A stretch of 64,000 nucleotides of DNA from assembly GCA_036245525.1 (NCBI GenBank), contig BTPG01000007.1, forward strand, positions 126,621,060 to 126,685,059. Reading direction: 5' to 3'. Position numbers and translations under genes: made by a program. This stretch comes from Semisulcospira habei (lineage: Eukaryota; Mollusca; Gastropoda; Semisulcospiridae). Below the pieces are notes generated by a model, which worked only from the letters and a program-made list of their open reading frames with translations, was not told the origin of the DNA and searched no databases. The number at the start of each line of letters is the position of its first letter. Position 1 is the stretch's first letter. Below are positions 21,785 through 32,801 of the stretch, in pieces.

Positions 21785-24700
21785 CATCATCATCATCATC
21801 AGTCCCTTGCCCGAACTGGGCGTTGGGGGGACTGAAAGGCAGCAGCAACAGACAGTGCTCTCCACTGAGTTCTATTTTGGGCGGTGGCAAGCAAGTCTGG
21901 CATCTCGAGTTCGGTCCATTCTTTTATGTTTGCGACCCAACTCTTTCTCTGACGACCTCGCCGACGACTTCCTTCGAGAGTGCCTTGGAGGATAGTCTTG
22001 GACAAGGTGTTGTGTCGGGTCACGTGGCCAAACCAAGCAAGCTTGCGCCGTTTCACAGTTGCCAGAAGGGGTTCATGTGGGCCCACCAGGGAAGTGACGA
22101 TGCTCCGTACATATTCGTTGGTCTTGTGCTCGCGGTACGAGATGCGGAGCAACTTCCTCAGGCACTTGTTCTCAAAGGCCTGGATTTTCTTTTCTGAGTC
22201 TGCAAGCAGTGTCCAAGTCTCACAGCCGTAGAGTAGAATAGACACTACGAGGGACTTGTAAAGCCTGTACTTGATGGTGAAGCTGATGGAGTTACTTCGC
22301 CATATCCTGTCCAGCCTGGCCATTGCGGATGTTGCTGTACCTATCCTGATACGGATCTCTGCTATGCAACTACCGTCTTTGGACAGGGTGGCTCCCAAGT
22401 ACTTGAAGCTATTGACCTCTTCTAGCTTCTGGCCGTTCATGTGAATGTTGCTGCTGCTGTCGCTTGTGGTGTTGATCATCACTTTGCTTTTATCCGTACT
22501 GATCTCCATGCCATAAGACCCTGCGCTACTTGAAAGTTTGTCTGTCAGGTTTTGGAGCTCACTATTGCTGCCTGCCATGAGGTCAATGTCGTCTGCGAAT
22601 CGAAGATTGCACAGGGATCTGCCACCAATAGAGATTGAAGTATGGTGGTCGTGGAGGGTTTCCTGCATGATCTTCTCCAGGAATATGTTGAAAAGGACAG
22701 GAGAGAGCAGGCATCCTTGACGGACACCGATCGTCGTCCTGAAGAACTCGCCTGACTGATTGTTAAGTAGAACTGCGCTGCAGGCGTTCTTGTAAAGCGC
22801 TTCTATCATTTGGATCAGTCCCTCCTCTATGTTGAACGATCTCATGACTTGCCAGAGTCCGTCGTGCCAGACGCGATCAAATGCTTTCCTGAAATCAATG
22901 AAGTTGTGGTAGAGTTCGCGCTGATGCTGCAGATGTTTCTCGATCAGGACGCGGCAGTTGAAAATCTGCTCTACAGTGCTTCTTCCAACTCTGAAGCCAG
23001 CCTGTTCTTCTGCCAGCAGTTCCTCGGCGAAAGTTTTGAGGCGGTTGAGAATGATTCTAAGCATTACTTTGCTAGGGTGACTTATCAGACTGATAGTTCT
23101 GTAGTTCTGGCACTGTTTCAGGTTTCCTTTCTTGGGGAGCGGGATCACTAGAGACTGTGTCCATTCTACTGGCCATTTCTTTTGCTCCCAGATCTTTTGA
23201 CAGAGTGTAGTGAGGACCTTCGTTGTTACTTCTCCTCCATGTTTCAACAGTTCAGCAGGTATGTTGTCTACACCTGGAGACTTTCCTCCCTTCAGGCCGC
23301 GTACGGCTGCTTCCACCTCTTCAGCTAACACTGGCAGGTCTTCAGCCTTCCTGGCCCCAGCCTGGTTGTTTTGGAGGATGCTGGTGTCAGGCTCAGTCTT
23401 GTAGTTATACAAGTCTCGGCAGTACTCAGTCCATCTGTTTAGTACAGCAGTGTTTTCCGTAAGGAGTTGGCCGCTGCTGTCTTCGATGACTGTGGCTGTT
23501 CGCTGTTGAGTCTTGGTGAGGGTCCTTAGCGTTTCATAAGCCTTCTTGCTGTTGCCGTTTGCCATGCCCTCTTCCACGCTACAACACTGGTCTTCAATCC
23601 AATCTTCTTTGGCTTCTTTCATCCTCTTCCTGATCTTCTTGTTGACAAGTCTGTACTTGTTTGCTGATGTGAGGTCTTGGCCTCTCTTTTTCTTCCAGGC
23701 TCTCCTCTCATCACAGAGATCGAGGATGTCATCGGTGACCCAGGGCTGTTTGCGCTTCCTCTGCTTCCCCAGCACTTCTTCTGCTGTAGAAAGTAACACC
23801 TCTTTTATATTTCCAGCAAGGGTGTCTACGTCGCAGTCCAAAGTAGCCAAGGCTGCAAATCTGCCTCCCACCTGGGCTTGGAAGAGCTCTTCTACTTCCG
23901 GGTCTTTTAGCTTCTGGAGGTCGAATCTGATGCGAGGGCTCTTGCTATCTCGTTTCAATGCCAGCTTCAACTTGAGGCTAGTAAGGACGAGGTTGTGGTC
24001 GCTGCCAATATCAGCGCCAGGAAAGGACCTCGTTTGTGCTTTGTTAATGCTGGATTTGAATCGTCGAGGCAGCAAGATGAAGTCAATCTGGTTATGGACC
24101 AGGCCACCTGGCGATTGCCATGTCACTGTTCTTGACTTCTTGTGTGGATGGAGGGTATTAGCAACGGTGAGACGGTGACTCTGTGCGAACTCTAAAAGTC
24201 GCAGGCCTCTGTCGTTTGTTTCTCCAAGGCCAAACTTGCCAGCTGTTCCTGCCCATTGTTGGTAGGCGTCAGGGCCGATCTTTGCATTCCAGTCACCGAG
24301 GACAGTCAGAATGTCTTTCTTAGGTGTTTTCTTGATGATGTTGTCCAGTTGTTCGTAAAATTCTTCTAATTCTTCATCATCATGATCTGCTGTTGGAGCG
24401 TATACTTGAATGATAGTGATGTTGTGCGGTCGGGCGGAGATGCGGATGGAGATTAGTCTGCTTGACACGGGGGTGCAGCTGATGACAGTTCCAGCCACCT
24501 CTTTCCTTACGATAAAAGCTACGCCATGTTCGTGCTTGGTTTCTTTTCCGCTGAACCAGATTTTATGGCCTTCATCTGTTGTTGTTTCTCCGAAGCCTGT
24601 CCATCGAACTTCTGCAAGTCCTACAATGTCCCAGCGATAGCGCTTCAACTCGTGGGTGAGTTCCTTCACTTTGCCGCACTGGTAGAGTGTGCGAACGTTC

Positions 24701-25121
24701 CAAGTTCCGATAGTTATTCCTTGCGTGGGCAGCTTGATGGTGGGTTTGGTTCCAGTAACACACTTGTCGCCCCCACCCTGGAGACCTCCAATGGGGTGCG
24801 CGGTCGTTGGTGATCCGGGCCCCGACCGATCCGGCATGTTATTCTTATTCTGTTGCTTGTCCATCAGTCCTTTCAATGGGCTTAGGCGAACTTGGCGGCG
24901 CCCGTCTCCTCTCCAAGTATTTCAACTGACTGAGAGACGCGTCAGCCCCTCACAACGTTTCGCCCGCCAGCAGAAGCGGTTACCGGGGTGTGGCTAGGTA
25001 AAGGACCTGGAGCCAGCTGTGAGAGTTGAGTGTCATGTGAAGACCAGTGCTCCCGCCTGCCCCAAGAGGCGCTGCTGGCTGAAAAGTCAAAGGTACTACT
25101 TTTCCATGAACACTCTACACC
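21785..25121 (-). mobile_element. Full-length RTE-like LINE with 13-bp TSD
   Basis: 3337 bp between two copies of CCCACACATCATT (21772-21784 and 25122-25134). The 3' end is at the left with a (TGA)n tail (CATCATCATCATCATCA on the + strand). A 5' UTR of about 245 bp precedes the ORF. The opposite arm of the palindrome keeps the uninterrupted target near 26428-26440, proving the boundaries. Confidence 0.92.
21799..24876 (-). CDS. LINE endonuclease-reverse transcriptase, intact (RTE-like)
   Basis: 1025 codons without interruption. Residues about 50-300 form an APE-type endonuclease: TIGTWNVRTL (Asn60), VGLAEVRWTG (metal Glu), VYAPTADHDDEE, LGDWNAKIG and, near 293, SDHNLV. RT spans about 540-830 with LLKHGGE, IPLPKKGN, NYRTISLISHPSKVMLRI, YHNFIDFRKAFDRVW, GVRQGCLLSPVLFNIFLE and FADD at 760-763. 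Then a C-terminal domain with LLYGCETWTL and RRRGRQRKSW. There is no RNase H. It nicks target DNA and copies its RNA there. The stop codon lies only about 14 bp from the (TGA)n tail, so the 3' UTR is nearly absent, as in RTE elements. Intact ORF, full length, clear TSD and a closely related copy at 55102-55794 suggest recent activity; expression cannot be judged. Confidence 0.93.
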   Translation of the reverse strand: MKGLMDKQQNKNNMPDRSGPGSPTTAHPIGGLQGGGDKCVTGTKPTIKLPTQGITIGTWNVRTLYQCGKVKELTHELKRYRWDIVGLAEVRWTGFGETTTDEGHKIWFSGKETKHEHGVAFIVRKEVAGTVISCTPVSSRLISIRISARPHNITIIQVYAPTADHDDEELEEFYEQLDNIIKKTPKKDILTVLGDWNAKIGPDAYQQWAGTAGKFGLGETNDRGLRLLEFAQSHRLTVANTLHPHKKSRTVTWQSPGGLVHNQIDFILLPRRFKSSINKAQTRSFPGADIGSDHNLVLTSLKLKLALKRDSKSPRIRFDLQKLKDPEVEELFQAQVGGRFAALATLDCDVDTLAGNIKEVLLSTAEEVLGKQRKRKQPWVTDDILDLCDERRAWKKKRGQDLTSANKYRLVNKKIRKRMKEAKEDWIEDQCCSVEEGMANGNSKKAYETLRTLTKTQQRTATVIEDSSGQLLTENTAVLNRWTEYCRDLYNYKTEPDTSILQNNQAGARKAEDLPVLAEEVEAAVRGLKGGKSPGVDNIPAELLKHGGEVTTKVLTTLCQKIWEQKKWPVEWTQSLVIPLPKKGNLKQCQNYRTISLISHPSKVMLRIILNRLKTFAEELLAEEQAGFRVGRSTVEQIFNCRVLIEKHLQHQRELYHNFIDFRKAFDRVWHDGLWQVMRSFNIEEGLIQMIEALYKNACSAVLLNNQSGEFFRTTIGVRQGCLLSPVLFNIFLEKIMQETLHDHHTSISIGGRSLCNLRFADDIDLMAGSNSELQNLTDKLSSSAGSYGMEISTDKSKVMINTTSDSSSNIHMNGQKLEEVNSFKYLGATLSKDGSCIAEIRIRIGTATSAMARLDRIWRSNSISFTIKYRLYKSLVVSILLYGCETWTLLADSEKKIQAFENKCLRKLLRISYREHKTNEYVRSIVTSLVGPHEPLLATVKRRKLAWFGHVTRHNTLSKTILQGTLEGSRRRGRQRKSWVANIKEWTELEMPDLLATAQNRTQWRALSVAAAFQSPQRPVRARD

Positions 25122-25619
25122 CCCACACATCATTACATGCCAACATATTGGATATTTTTTTAAATTTTGATAAGGATTTTATTTAACGTCTTTTCACACA
25201 TTGGTGATATTAGATTAAGTTTTGATAAATCTTGACTGCAGTTACCACAGATCATTTGTAGTGCATGCGTGCTCTGTATACAACCTACTGCTTCATTTTG
25301 ATCAGTTTCCAGCTGTGTGTGTTTTGTGTGTGCACTAAGAGGACTTGGGGGAGTGGGTGGGGTGGGGGGGGGGGGGGGCCTTCAGGCGGAACAAATACAA
25401 TGTAATCAGATATGGTAATCCCAATGTAGATAATGTTCCACAAGGTTTGGGGAAAGGTGTACATACTTTAAGCCCCCCCACCCCCACACCCCCCACCCCA
25501 CCTCAAGAAAAATAAATTAAAAAGAAAGAAAAAAAAAGGTGTCGGTGGTACAGTAAAAAGCTTATGTGATGCCAAAAGACTACTTAATGTTCTGTGGACA
25601 TAAATCAATTCGATTCGTT

Positions 25620-25625
<6 letters not shown>

Positions 25626-25677
<52 letters not shown>

Positions 25678-25885
25678 CCCGAATGCGTGCGTGCGTGCGT
25701 GCGTGTAATTGATTGTCTCATAAAATAAAAAAAAAACAATCCAGACCACACGTCTTTGCATTTTACACGCTTGGCAGTCGCCTTTTTGGTCTGGATTGTT
25801 TTTTTTTTATTTTATGAGACAATCAATTACACGCACGCACGCACGCATTCGGGCGCGCGCGCGCGCGCGCACACACACACACACA

Positions 25886-25942
<57 letters not shown>
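25626..25942. repeat. Mirror-placed (GT)n and (CA)n microsatellites
   Basis: (GT)n 25624-25669 in the left arm and (CA)n 25868-25942 in the right arm, of unequal length, the latter interrupted by GTAC. Confidence 0.9.
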
Positions 25943-25945
<3 letters not shown>

Positions 25946-26514
25946 AACGAATCGAATTGATTTATGTCCACAGAACATTAAGTAGTCTTTTGGCATCACA
26001 TAAGCTTTTTACTGTACCACCGACACCTTTTTTTTTTTCTTTCTTTTTAATTTATTTTTCTTGAGGTGGGGTGGGGGGTGTGGGGGTGGGGGGTGGGGCT
26101 TAAAGTATGTACACCTTTCCCCAAACCTTGTGGAACATTATCTACATTGGGATTACCATTCTGATTACATTGTATTTGTTCCGCCTGAAGGCCCCCCCCC
26201 CCCCCCCACTCCCCCAAGTCCTCTTAGTGCACACACAAAACACACACAGCTGGAAACTGATCAAAATGAAGCAGTAGGTTGTATACAGAGCACGCATGCA
26301 CTACAAATGATCTGTGGTAACTGCAGTCAAGATTTATCAAAACTTAATCTAATATCACCAATGTGTGAAAAGACGTTAAATAAAATCCTTATCAAAATTT
26401 AAAAAAATATCCAATCTGTTGGCATGTAATGATGTGTGGGTGTCGATCAGTATAATAGGATAGGAGTTTAGTCATTTTTTCAGTGGTCTTTGGATGAGGG
26501 TGGGGTGGAATGAA
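25786..26514 (-). repeat. Right arm of the large inverted repeat
   Basis: From TGGTCTGGATTG to GGTGGGGTGGAATGAA. The spacer between arms is about 37 bp (25749-25785) and includes CGCTTGGCAGTCGCC. Contains a (CA)n tract at about 25868-25942 and a C-run at 26192-26208. Confidence 0.85.
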
Positions 26515-27839
26515 TACAAAGAAGACTGGTATAGACCCCCCCCCCCCCCCTACCCCCAACACCACTGACCAACTCTGTTTTTCTCCGTATTTTCTGTTCA
26601 CGGCGATTGCAGAGTACAAATGCAACTAGTAATCTGTATTATATTTGAAAAGAAGACGACTGGATGACTCCCTTCTCTCCCTTCCTCCACCATCTTACAG
26701 GCAACACAGCGTAGTTGCTTCCGGTGCATGTAATTAAGTTTTCCGTAAGAAATAGTTTTTAAAAAAATGAATTTCTTCCCCTTTTGCAATTGTTTTAGAG
26801 TGTAAAACTTTTTTTTTTGTTTTTTTGTTTTTGTTGCCTTTTTGAGCATTTTGAGCAGCAAAAGTTATGACAGCCGGGTGGTGTGAAAAAGAGCAAAATC
26901 TGGGTATTTTTAATCGAACTAGTGTGTACATGGGAGCCGTATATGGGGCATGTGCACAGTTGTACTGCAGGCTTGCAGACGACAGTTTTGTCATGGGGAT
27001 GACTTAGTGTATCAGTGACTTAGTGCATTAGAGTGTTGCGGAGAACGCTTCAGACAATTTGTTTAAGAATTCCTGGAAATGTTTCTCTTGTGATATGCTC
27101 CGCGTGGATTTTTTGTTTTGGCAGAAAGGTTCTTCGTTTATAGCTATGTGTTGCAAAAGGCTAATAGAGAAGAATGTGTGAAAAGGGGGCGTAACCTAAT
27201 TGCCCTGTTGACCGACACCCTTGGGAGACACGAATCTCCAATCGGTTCCAGCTTTATTTGGACTCAGCTGGCGGTCTCTCCTCTTGGAACCTCTGCAGGG
27301 TCAATGAATCGTCTCTGCAAACGCACTGCCGGTTTTAGTGCTGCTTGTTTACATTTAGTATAACTGAATAGTGCTAAAATTGTTCACCCAAATATTCTTT
27401 TTGACGGGAAACTAACACCTGAAAGACAAGTTTTAGACTGTATATCGGATTTAGCATCAACATGCATGTATACATAATACAGTTTTGCAAACACACCTTC
27501 CATAGCGTTACTATTTGTCGTGGGCATACAAGTAGTGATCACATGTTCAACAGCAAACCTACTTGTCCAGAATACTGTAGTTGCTCGTGTACAGAGTTTT
27601 GTTCGTGTAAAGAATTGCCCCCAATGAGACTTCCCCAAATCAGAGATACACATCTCTGCCCAAATCCCCAACACTCACAGTCTCGCCCCAAAATCAACGA
27701 TCCAGGTCAGGTTTTTCGATCAGTGCACTTGCACCAGTTACGTCACAGTGTACCCCAGCAGACATTTTTCATCAAGTGCCGCGTACATGTATCCGCTTAG
27801 GTGAACGTGTGTTGCGCTTTGCGTACCGCTTTCATTCAG
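26515..27839. other. No gene seen
   Basis: A C-run near 26537-26552 and a T-rich stretch near 26810-26840. Short frames here have no recognisable motif. Confidence 0.4.
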
Positions 27840-27953
27840 TATAAAGGCAGATCTATACATTATTTTGGTCGGCCGCATCTTCAGACGTCTAAGGCAGGCT
27901 CTTGGCTCCGGGTTACTGACCGCTTGTGTCATTCAGCCGCCGTTTAGGTAAGT
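27840..27953 (+). promoter_or_regulatory. Possible TATA promoter with short first exon and splice donor
   Basis: TATAAAGGCAG at 27840 is followed about 40 bp later by TCTTCAGACG, an initiator-like sequence, and then by TTTAG/GTAAGT with the donor at 27948-27953, a perfect consensus. Together this reads like a core promoter and an untranslated first exon of a host gene on the + strand. The downstream exons are not recognised, so this is a guess from signal spacing. Confidence 0.3.
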
Positions 27954-29365
27954 GAATTAACCTCTTGCCAGCTGACCCCTCTTCTACCCCACCGCTTGTG
28001 TTGTGCTTGTGTTGAAGAGTAAAACAGCAAAATAGCTAGGCATACTTGAGCGGTAAGATCTTTATGTCAAGCCAGTCATATTAACGTAATTGGAATAGTG
28101 ATGACTGTTTACTGTAAAAAATTTTCCTGTCTGTTGCGATGGGATGTATATTCGGAAGTCATGTGTTCTTGGTACAGCAGGATACATTTTATATACTGTA
28201 TAAATAGGCGCAATTTTAAGAAAGATAAATTTTGGACTGACTCAGAGAGTTCATTATTTATTTGATTATTTGAATTTTAGATGTTAATTTTAGACTGTAA
28301 TTCGATCCATCAGGAATGTACTTTTTTTTTTGTAAATGCATCAGAAATTTTGGGGTCACATGCAATAGCAAAAGTACGTTTATGTGGTTGGCAGTCAGTC
28401 ATTAGTCGTCTGTTGTCTGTGGTAAACTTTAGAACTGACATATTCTCAGAGACAACGTTATAGTGTGCAAGCCATAGATGTCAAATGTGGCAGAATGATG
28501 CTTTGTGGCAAAACCTAAACATAACAGTTTAAGTTAATTACCACTTGCAAAGGTCAAGCTGCTGACTTGCTTCACCACTCCAGAGATCAATCTACAACCA
28601 GTGGCTTAAGCCCAGAGGCCTATTAAATGTAACAGTTAACTGCATCCATTTGGGTCACTTCTGCTTCTCCCGGAAGTGTCACGAGGCTGTGCATAACATG
28701 GATGTCTTAATTAGTGCGCTGTATAATTGGACAAATCCGCAGCAGTCTTCTGCATCATAAAGTAAAAACAATGCTTTGAGTAATATTTTGCAGGTACTAT
28801 GGCCCACTGTAACCTCAAGCTGACCATTTTCAGGTCATGTTAGGGTTAGAGTTTGCTGTTTCTTTCTGGCCTTTTCTTGCAGCATGCTGAAAACACAATG
28901 AATTATATGTTACCCGTGAACATTGACCTTTCAATGACCCCAAGGGTTCCTTTTCTGCCGCACATAAATAAAAGCCTTTACAGCAAATATTAAATGCAGA
29001 CGTACAAATTTGCAATATATATATGTTTTTTCCTCAGAAAAAGGGAGGATTGGGTTCATTGAGAGTTCTGTTTTCCCAGGTATTCAGCGCATTTTAAAAA
29101 TGAGCACATGCCATGCCAATTTTGCACATCTTTAGCATTGTTTTGGGACACCCCCCACCCCACCCCACCCCTCTCCCCACCCCCCTCCCCTCTCCCTGTG
29201 TAGATAAAAAGTTGACCTGTTCACTCCCAAGAAAAACAAACACTATTTAACTGAAAGAGGTGTAGATTCTTATGAGCCCCTTCAATTGCTGATACCTCTT
29301 GCTAAAACCAATTTGTATCCATGTTTCTTTGACAACAAGGTATCATTGACATTGAATTTATATGT
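27954..29365. other. No gene seen
   Basis: Possible intron if the promoter call is right. A C-rich tract lies at 29150-29197. Confidence 0.4.
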
Positions 29366-29366
29366 G

Positions 29367-29478
<112 letters not shown>

Positions 29479-29493
29479 AAAAAAGTGTGGAGC

Positions 29494-29963
29494 TCCAGAG
29501 AGCTGTCACAACACACCAAAGTCTGGATTTTCAACTCCAATGTAAAAGCAGTTCTCCTATATGGAGCAGAGACTTGGAGATTGACAAAAACCACAGTCAA
29601 CAGAGTACAGACCTTCATGAACAGTTGCCTTAGAAGAATTTTGAAAATCCACTGGCCAGAGAAGATCAGCAACGTCAGACTCTGGGAGAGAACAGAGCAG
29701 ATAACAGCAGAGAATGAAATTGGGCGAAGAAGATGGGGAGGATCGGTCACAGTCTGAGAAAGCCAGCTTCCAGTATCACTAGGCAGGCATTGTCATGGAA
29801 CCCCCAGGGAAAGAGGAAAAGAGGTAGGCCGAGAAACTCCTGGCGTCGAGACCTCCAAGCAGACATCAAGAAACTGGGAACCGAAGGAGAAGCACAGGAC
29901 AGGAGCTGCTGGAGGTCTCTCGTCGACGGCCTATACCCGGGTAGGGGTGACAGGCGTAAGTAA
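29494..29963 (+). pseudogene. LINE reverse transcriptase C-terminal fragment (RTE-like)
   Basis: VWIFNSNVKAVLLYGAETW, VQTFMNSCLRRILKIHWPEK, then in a second frame GRIGHSLRKPASSITRQALS and GKRKRGRPRNSWRRDL to VDGLYPGRGD. This is the C-terminal region past the RT domain of RTE-type LINEs. A frameshift occurs around 29735-29750. It ends in TAAGTAAGTA, a short tail. Severely 5'-truncated. Confidence 0.85.
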
Positions 29964-30010
29964 GTATATATGATTTCATAAACAAGCTGTGTCCGCTGGT
30001 GGTGAAGGGG

Positions 30011-30215
30011 TTAACCCATTTAACTCCATGGCTGCATTTCTCAAATTTTAGAGGTGTTACCTAACGTCTATGTGCCACTTACACTAGGAGATGAACTGAC
30101 CATGATAATTCAAGGTTAGTGCCAGATTAGCTTGGCGCCTTCAGGCCAAGCTAATCAGCACTAACCTTGAATTATCATGGTCCATACATCTCCTGCTGTA
30201 GGGCGCTGGGGCTAT
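30011..30215. mobile_element. TTAA MITE with central palindrome
   Basis: TTAACCCATTTAACTCCATGG at the left; the right end (GGGCTATATATGATGGG) has lost its TTAA. Stem at 30087-30193. Here the arms read AAGGTTAGTGC and GCACTAACCTT where other copies have AAGGGTAGTGC and GCACTACCCTT, a matched double change. Confidence 0.7.
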
Positions 30216-31766
30216 ATATGATGGGCTGTTGCAGTGTAGTGTGTACATTGCAGGTGTTTTCTTTCTGTAATGAGAGTGTCCTAAGGTATCCCAACAGTCT
30301 ACCTTGTCGCTGTGGCAGCCGCCATGAGGAGACTGTCCGTGCTAGGCTCCACATTAGCCATATATGGTCAAGAGTACGACTGGGTGTCTAGTGATAAAAT
30401 CTACACCCTCTCTCACAAAACCTGCTACAAAATTATCAGAAGTGGTCAGATCAAACTAAGGCATACATCATGTTCTAGGGAAATGGATAAGGTTTCCAGC
30501 GATACATGATTTTTGGGTGACCACAGAAGAATTATCACAGGTTTTTTTTAACCAAATCCGAATTATAACTTGAGAACAAAACGTGACACATTTTACATAT
30601 GCTCCATGGAAATCAGATTTTCAAAGGCATGCAGCACTATGAAAAATTACTGTTACTGTCATATTAAATCATACTACTATAACACATTTTGACAAATAGT
30701 CAATTATTAAAACTTATGTGTTACTTTGTAGAGTATGTACTTTGTTTTTATAATGAAAGGTTTGTGGTTCTTATATGGAAAATCAAATGATCCAGTTTTG
30801 AAGATTTATACTATTACTAAGAATGGTGTAAATGTTGAGTTATGTTCAAACAGTTTAGGCACTTATTTATCTCTACTAATCTGTTGTTTTTGCTGAAGAC
30901 AACTGGTGTAGTAATTTATCAAGGTTTTGAAGAGGATTCATGGGTGATAGATGAAAGAAACCCTTTACGAAGTTTACAGTATGCGTCCATAACTCTGCAT
31001 CTTTACTCTTGTGCTTTAGAAAATGGTCCTGTGTCATCATGTTATGTTCAAACACGCCATGTCATTATTTTTTACCTTTCTATTTCATGTTATTGTCATG
31101 AAATCATGTTAGTGCAAACATCATTCTTCTTTTGTACACTACAGGCAATCAACAAATTTCTAAATAATTCTACTTGTCAAGTTACAAGGCAAATGTGTGA
31201 ATGTGACTGTGTAAAGTTATGTTCATGCACCCTGCTTTCTGTCTTTTTGCTACTGTTTATGTAATTATGATGGACTAACAAATGAAATTTTACCAGAACA
31301 GTATGCACAGTGCTTATAGGTGAAAGCAGGCTCGATGATAGTGTCTACTTTAGAGACTTTTCTTGAATAATCTTAAGATTTTTCCTGTGTGCAAGTCAGA
31401 AGGTGTAAAGTTATGTACAAACACTTGATAAGTTGCAACAGCCCTTTTTGAAAATCACGTAAACATCACTAGTTTGATATAATGGCTGTGCTTGTTAGTG
31501 GGATTGGTATGCACACTTATTTTTTCCCAGGAGTTTGTGATTTGCCCTTGTGAGACCAAAAATATATTTGGTAAAGGTGTAAAGTTATGTTCAATCTTGT
31601 GAATGTAATTAAATTATCTTGTCTTTAGACCATTCTTTTAATGTGGCTGGCCAGATTCTTACCCATCCTGCCCTGAGATGGTCTTAGTCGCCTGCTTGTC
31701 TTTAAACCCAAATAACTGACTGTTATGAGAGTGATCATAGCAAGTTGTACAAAGGACAATTTATTT
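30216..31766. other. No gene seen
   Basis: AT-rich; a 140-codon frame at 30842-31264 has no recognisable feature. GTGTAAAGTTATGTTCA-like phrases recur near 31210, 31398 and 31577. Confidence 0.4.
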
Positions 31767-31990
31767 TGACCCATTAAATCCTGAGGTTGAAATTTTTTTT
31801 CAGTTCCGTGAGTTGTCCTGTGAAGGCTACGTTACAGTTCAGGAGACATTTATTGATAGTTCAAGGTTAGTGCCAGGACAGCATGGCGCCGCTGGGCGCC
31901 AAGCTGTTCTGGCCCCACCCTTGAACTATCATGGTCAAATGTATCTCCGTAGAGTGTATCACAACTTGAAAAGTTAAGGCAGCTTGGTAC
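31767..31990. mobile_element. MITE with central palindrome, degenerate ends
   Basis: Begins GACCCATTAAATCCTGAGG like the first subfamily. Stem at 31855-31930, GATAGTTCAAGG pairing with CCTTGAACTATC. Confidence 0.6.
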
Positions 31991-32127
31991 ATGCTTCATC
32001 TCACTTGAATGAAAGGACTTGAGAGGTCCATGGTAAACTGGGCCAAAGTTGGGTGGTACCGGACTATAACCAGTTGGGAAGACTTCTGAGGATGCAAAGG
32101 CGCACATATGAGCGCAGCGATACTATC

Positions 32128-32351
32128 TTAACCCATTACTAGGGTACATCCTGAAGTTGAATTTTAAAAAAAAAAAGCACATCATCCTATGAAGGCTACA
32201 TTACAGATTGGGATATAGATCAAACATTTTAGTTCATTTGAGGTGCCAGAATACCTCAGTGCCTGAGGCACCAAGCTATTCTGGCACCACCCATTAACTG
32301 TCATAGTCAAATTTATTTTTAGAAAAAGTGTATCAGGATGAAAAGGGTTAA
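32128..32351. mobile_element. TTAA MITE, first subfamily
   Basis: TTAACCCATTACTAGGGTACATCCTG to GGATGAAAAGGGTTAA, with a partly decayed stem at 32231-32299. Confidence 0.65.
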
Positions 32352-32575
32352 TCTATTACATCCTGAGGATGATTTAAAAAAAAAAAACTGCTCATGGTTG
32401 ATCTATCTCCTACGAAGGCTACATTACAAATTAATAGTAGATCAATCATTTTGGTTCAGGGGTGGTGCCAGAATAGCTTGGCGCCTCTGGAACCAAGCTA
32501 TATTCTGGCACCACCCTTGCCCTATTATAGTCAAATTTATTTCAAGCAAAAGTGTATCAGGATTTAAAGGGTTAA
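32348..32575. mobile_element. TTAA MITE, first subfamily, in tandem
   Basis: Shares its left TTAA with the preceding copy and has the same orientation. Stem at 32454-32522, GGGGTGGTGCCAGAATAGCTTGG and partner with a TA insertion. Confidence 0.7.
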
Positions 32576-32639
32576 ACGAACTGAACTGAACTGTATGCCT
32601 TCAATTCCTGTCTGTCTCCCTTGTCTCTTCTTGTCTGTC

Positions 32640-32725
32640 ATCCCTTCTTGTCCCTTCTCCCCCCCCCCTCTCCCCCCTTCCCCCCTCCCCCCCGCCTCCC
32701 CCCCCCCCCCCCCCTCTCTCTTTCA
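32640..32725. repeat. C/T-rich low-complexity tract
   Basis: Long C-runs with T; reverse Gly-rich frames are artefacts. Confidence 0.85.
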
Positions 32726-32801
32726 GTGGAGATCAAGTCTGCTTGCTGACTTTTTGACATGCAAACTGATGACCTGCTTGCACTGGTATTGTGCAGTTTA
32801 G

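Larger units (their letters stand above)
21698..25748 (+). repeat. Left arm of a large inverted repeat (split by a LINE)
   Basis: The arm is 21698-21784 plus 25122-25748. Read together and complemented it matches 25786-26514: TTCATTCCACCCCACCCTCA, AACTCCTATCCTATTATACTG, CCAACATATTGG, TTTTCACACATTGGTGATAT, the G-run, the (TG)n tract and TAAAAAGCTTATGTGATGCC. Total arm length is about 0.7 kb excluding the LINE. The GT tract is shorter than its partner. Confidence 0.85.

Noticed and set aside
21807..24997. Many forward-strand ORFs across the LINE at 21799-24876
   Set aside because: Shadows of the intact reverse-strand endonuclease-RT.
25468..26064. Two near-identical proteins in opposite directions as a duplicated gene pair
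   Set aside because: They are Thr-His repeats from the microsatellites in the two palindrome arms.
21698..26514. Palindrome as a pure assembly artefact
   Set aside because: The LINE is in only one arm and the microsatellites differ in length, so the arms have separate histories; still, long reads should confirm it.
30842..31264. 140-codon ORF as a host exon
   Set aside because: No recognisable domain, no convincing splice sites, ordinary AT-rich composition.
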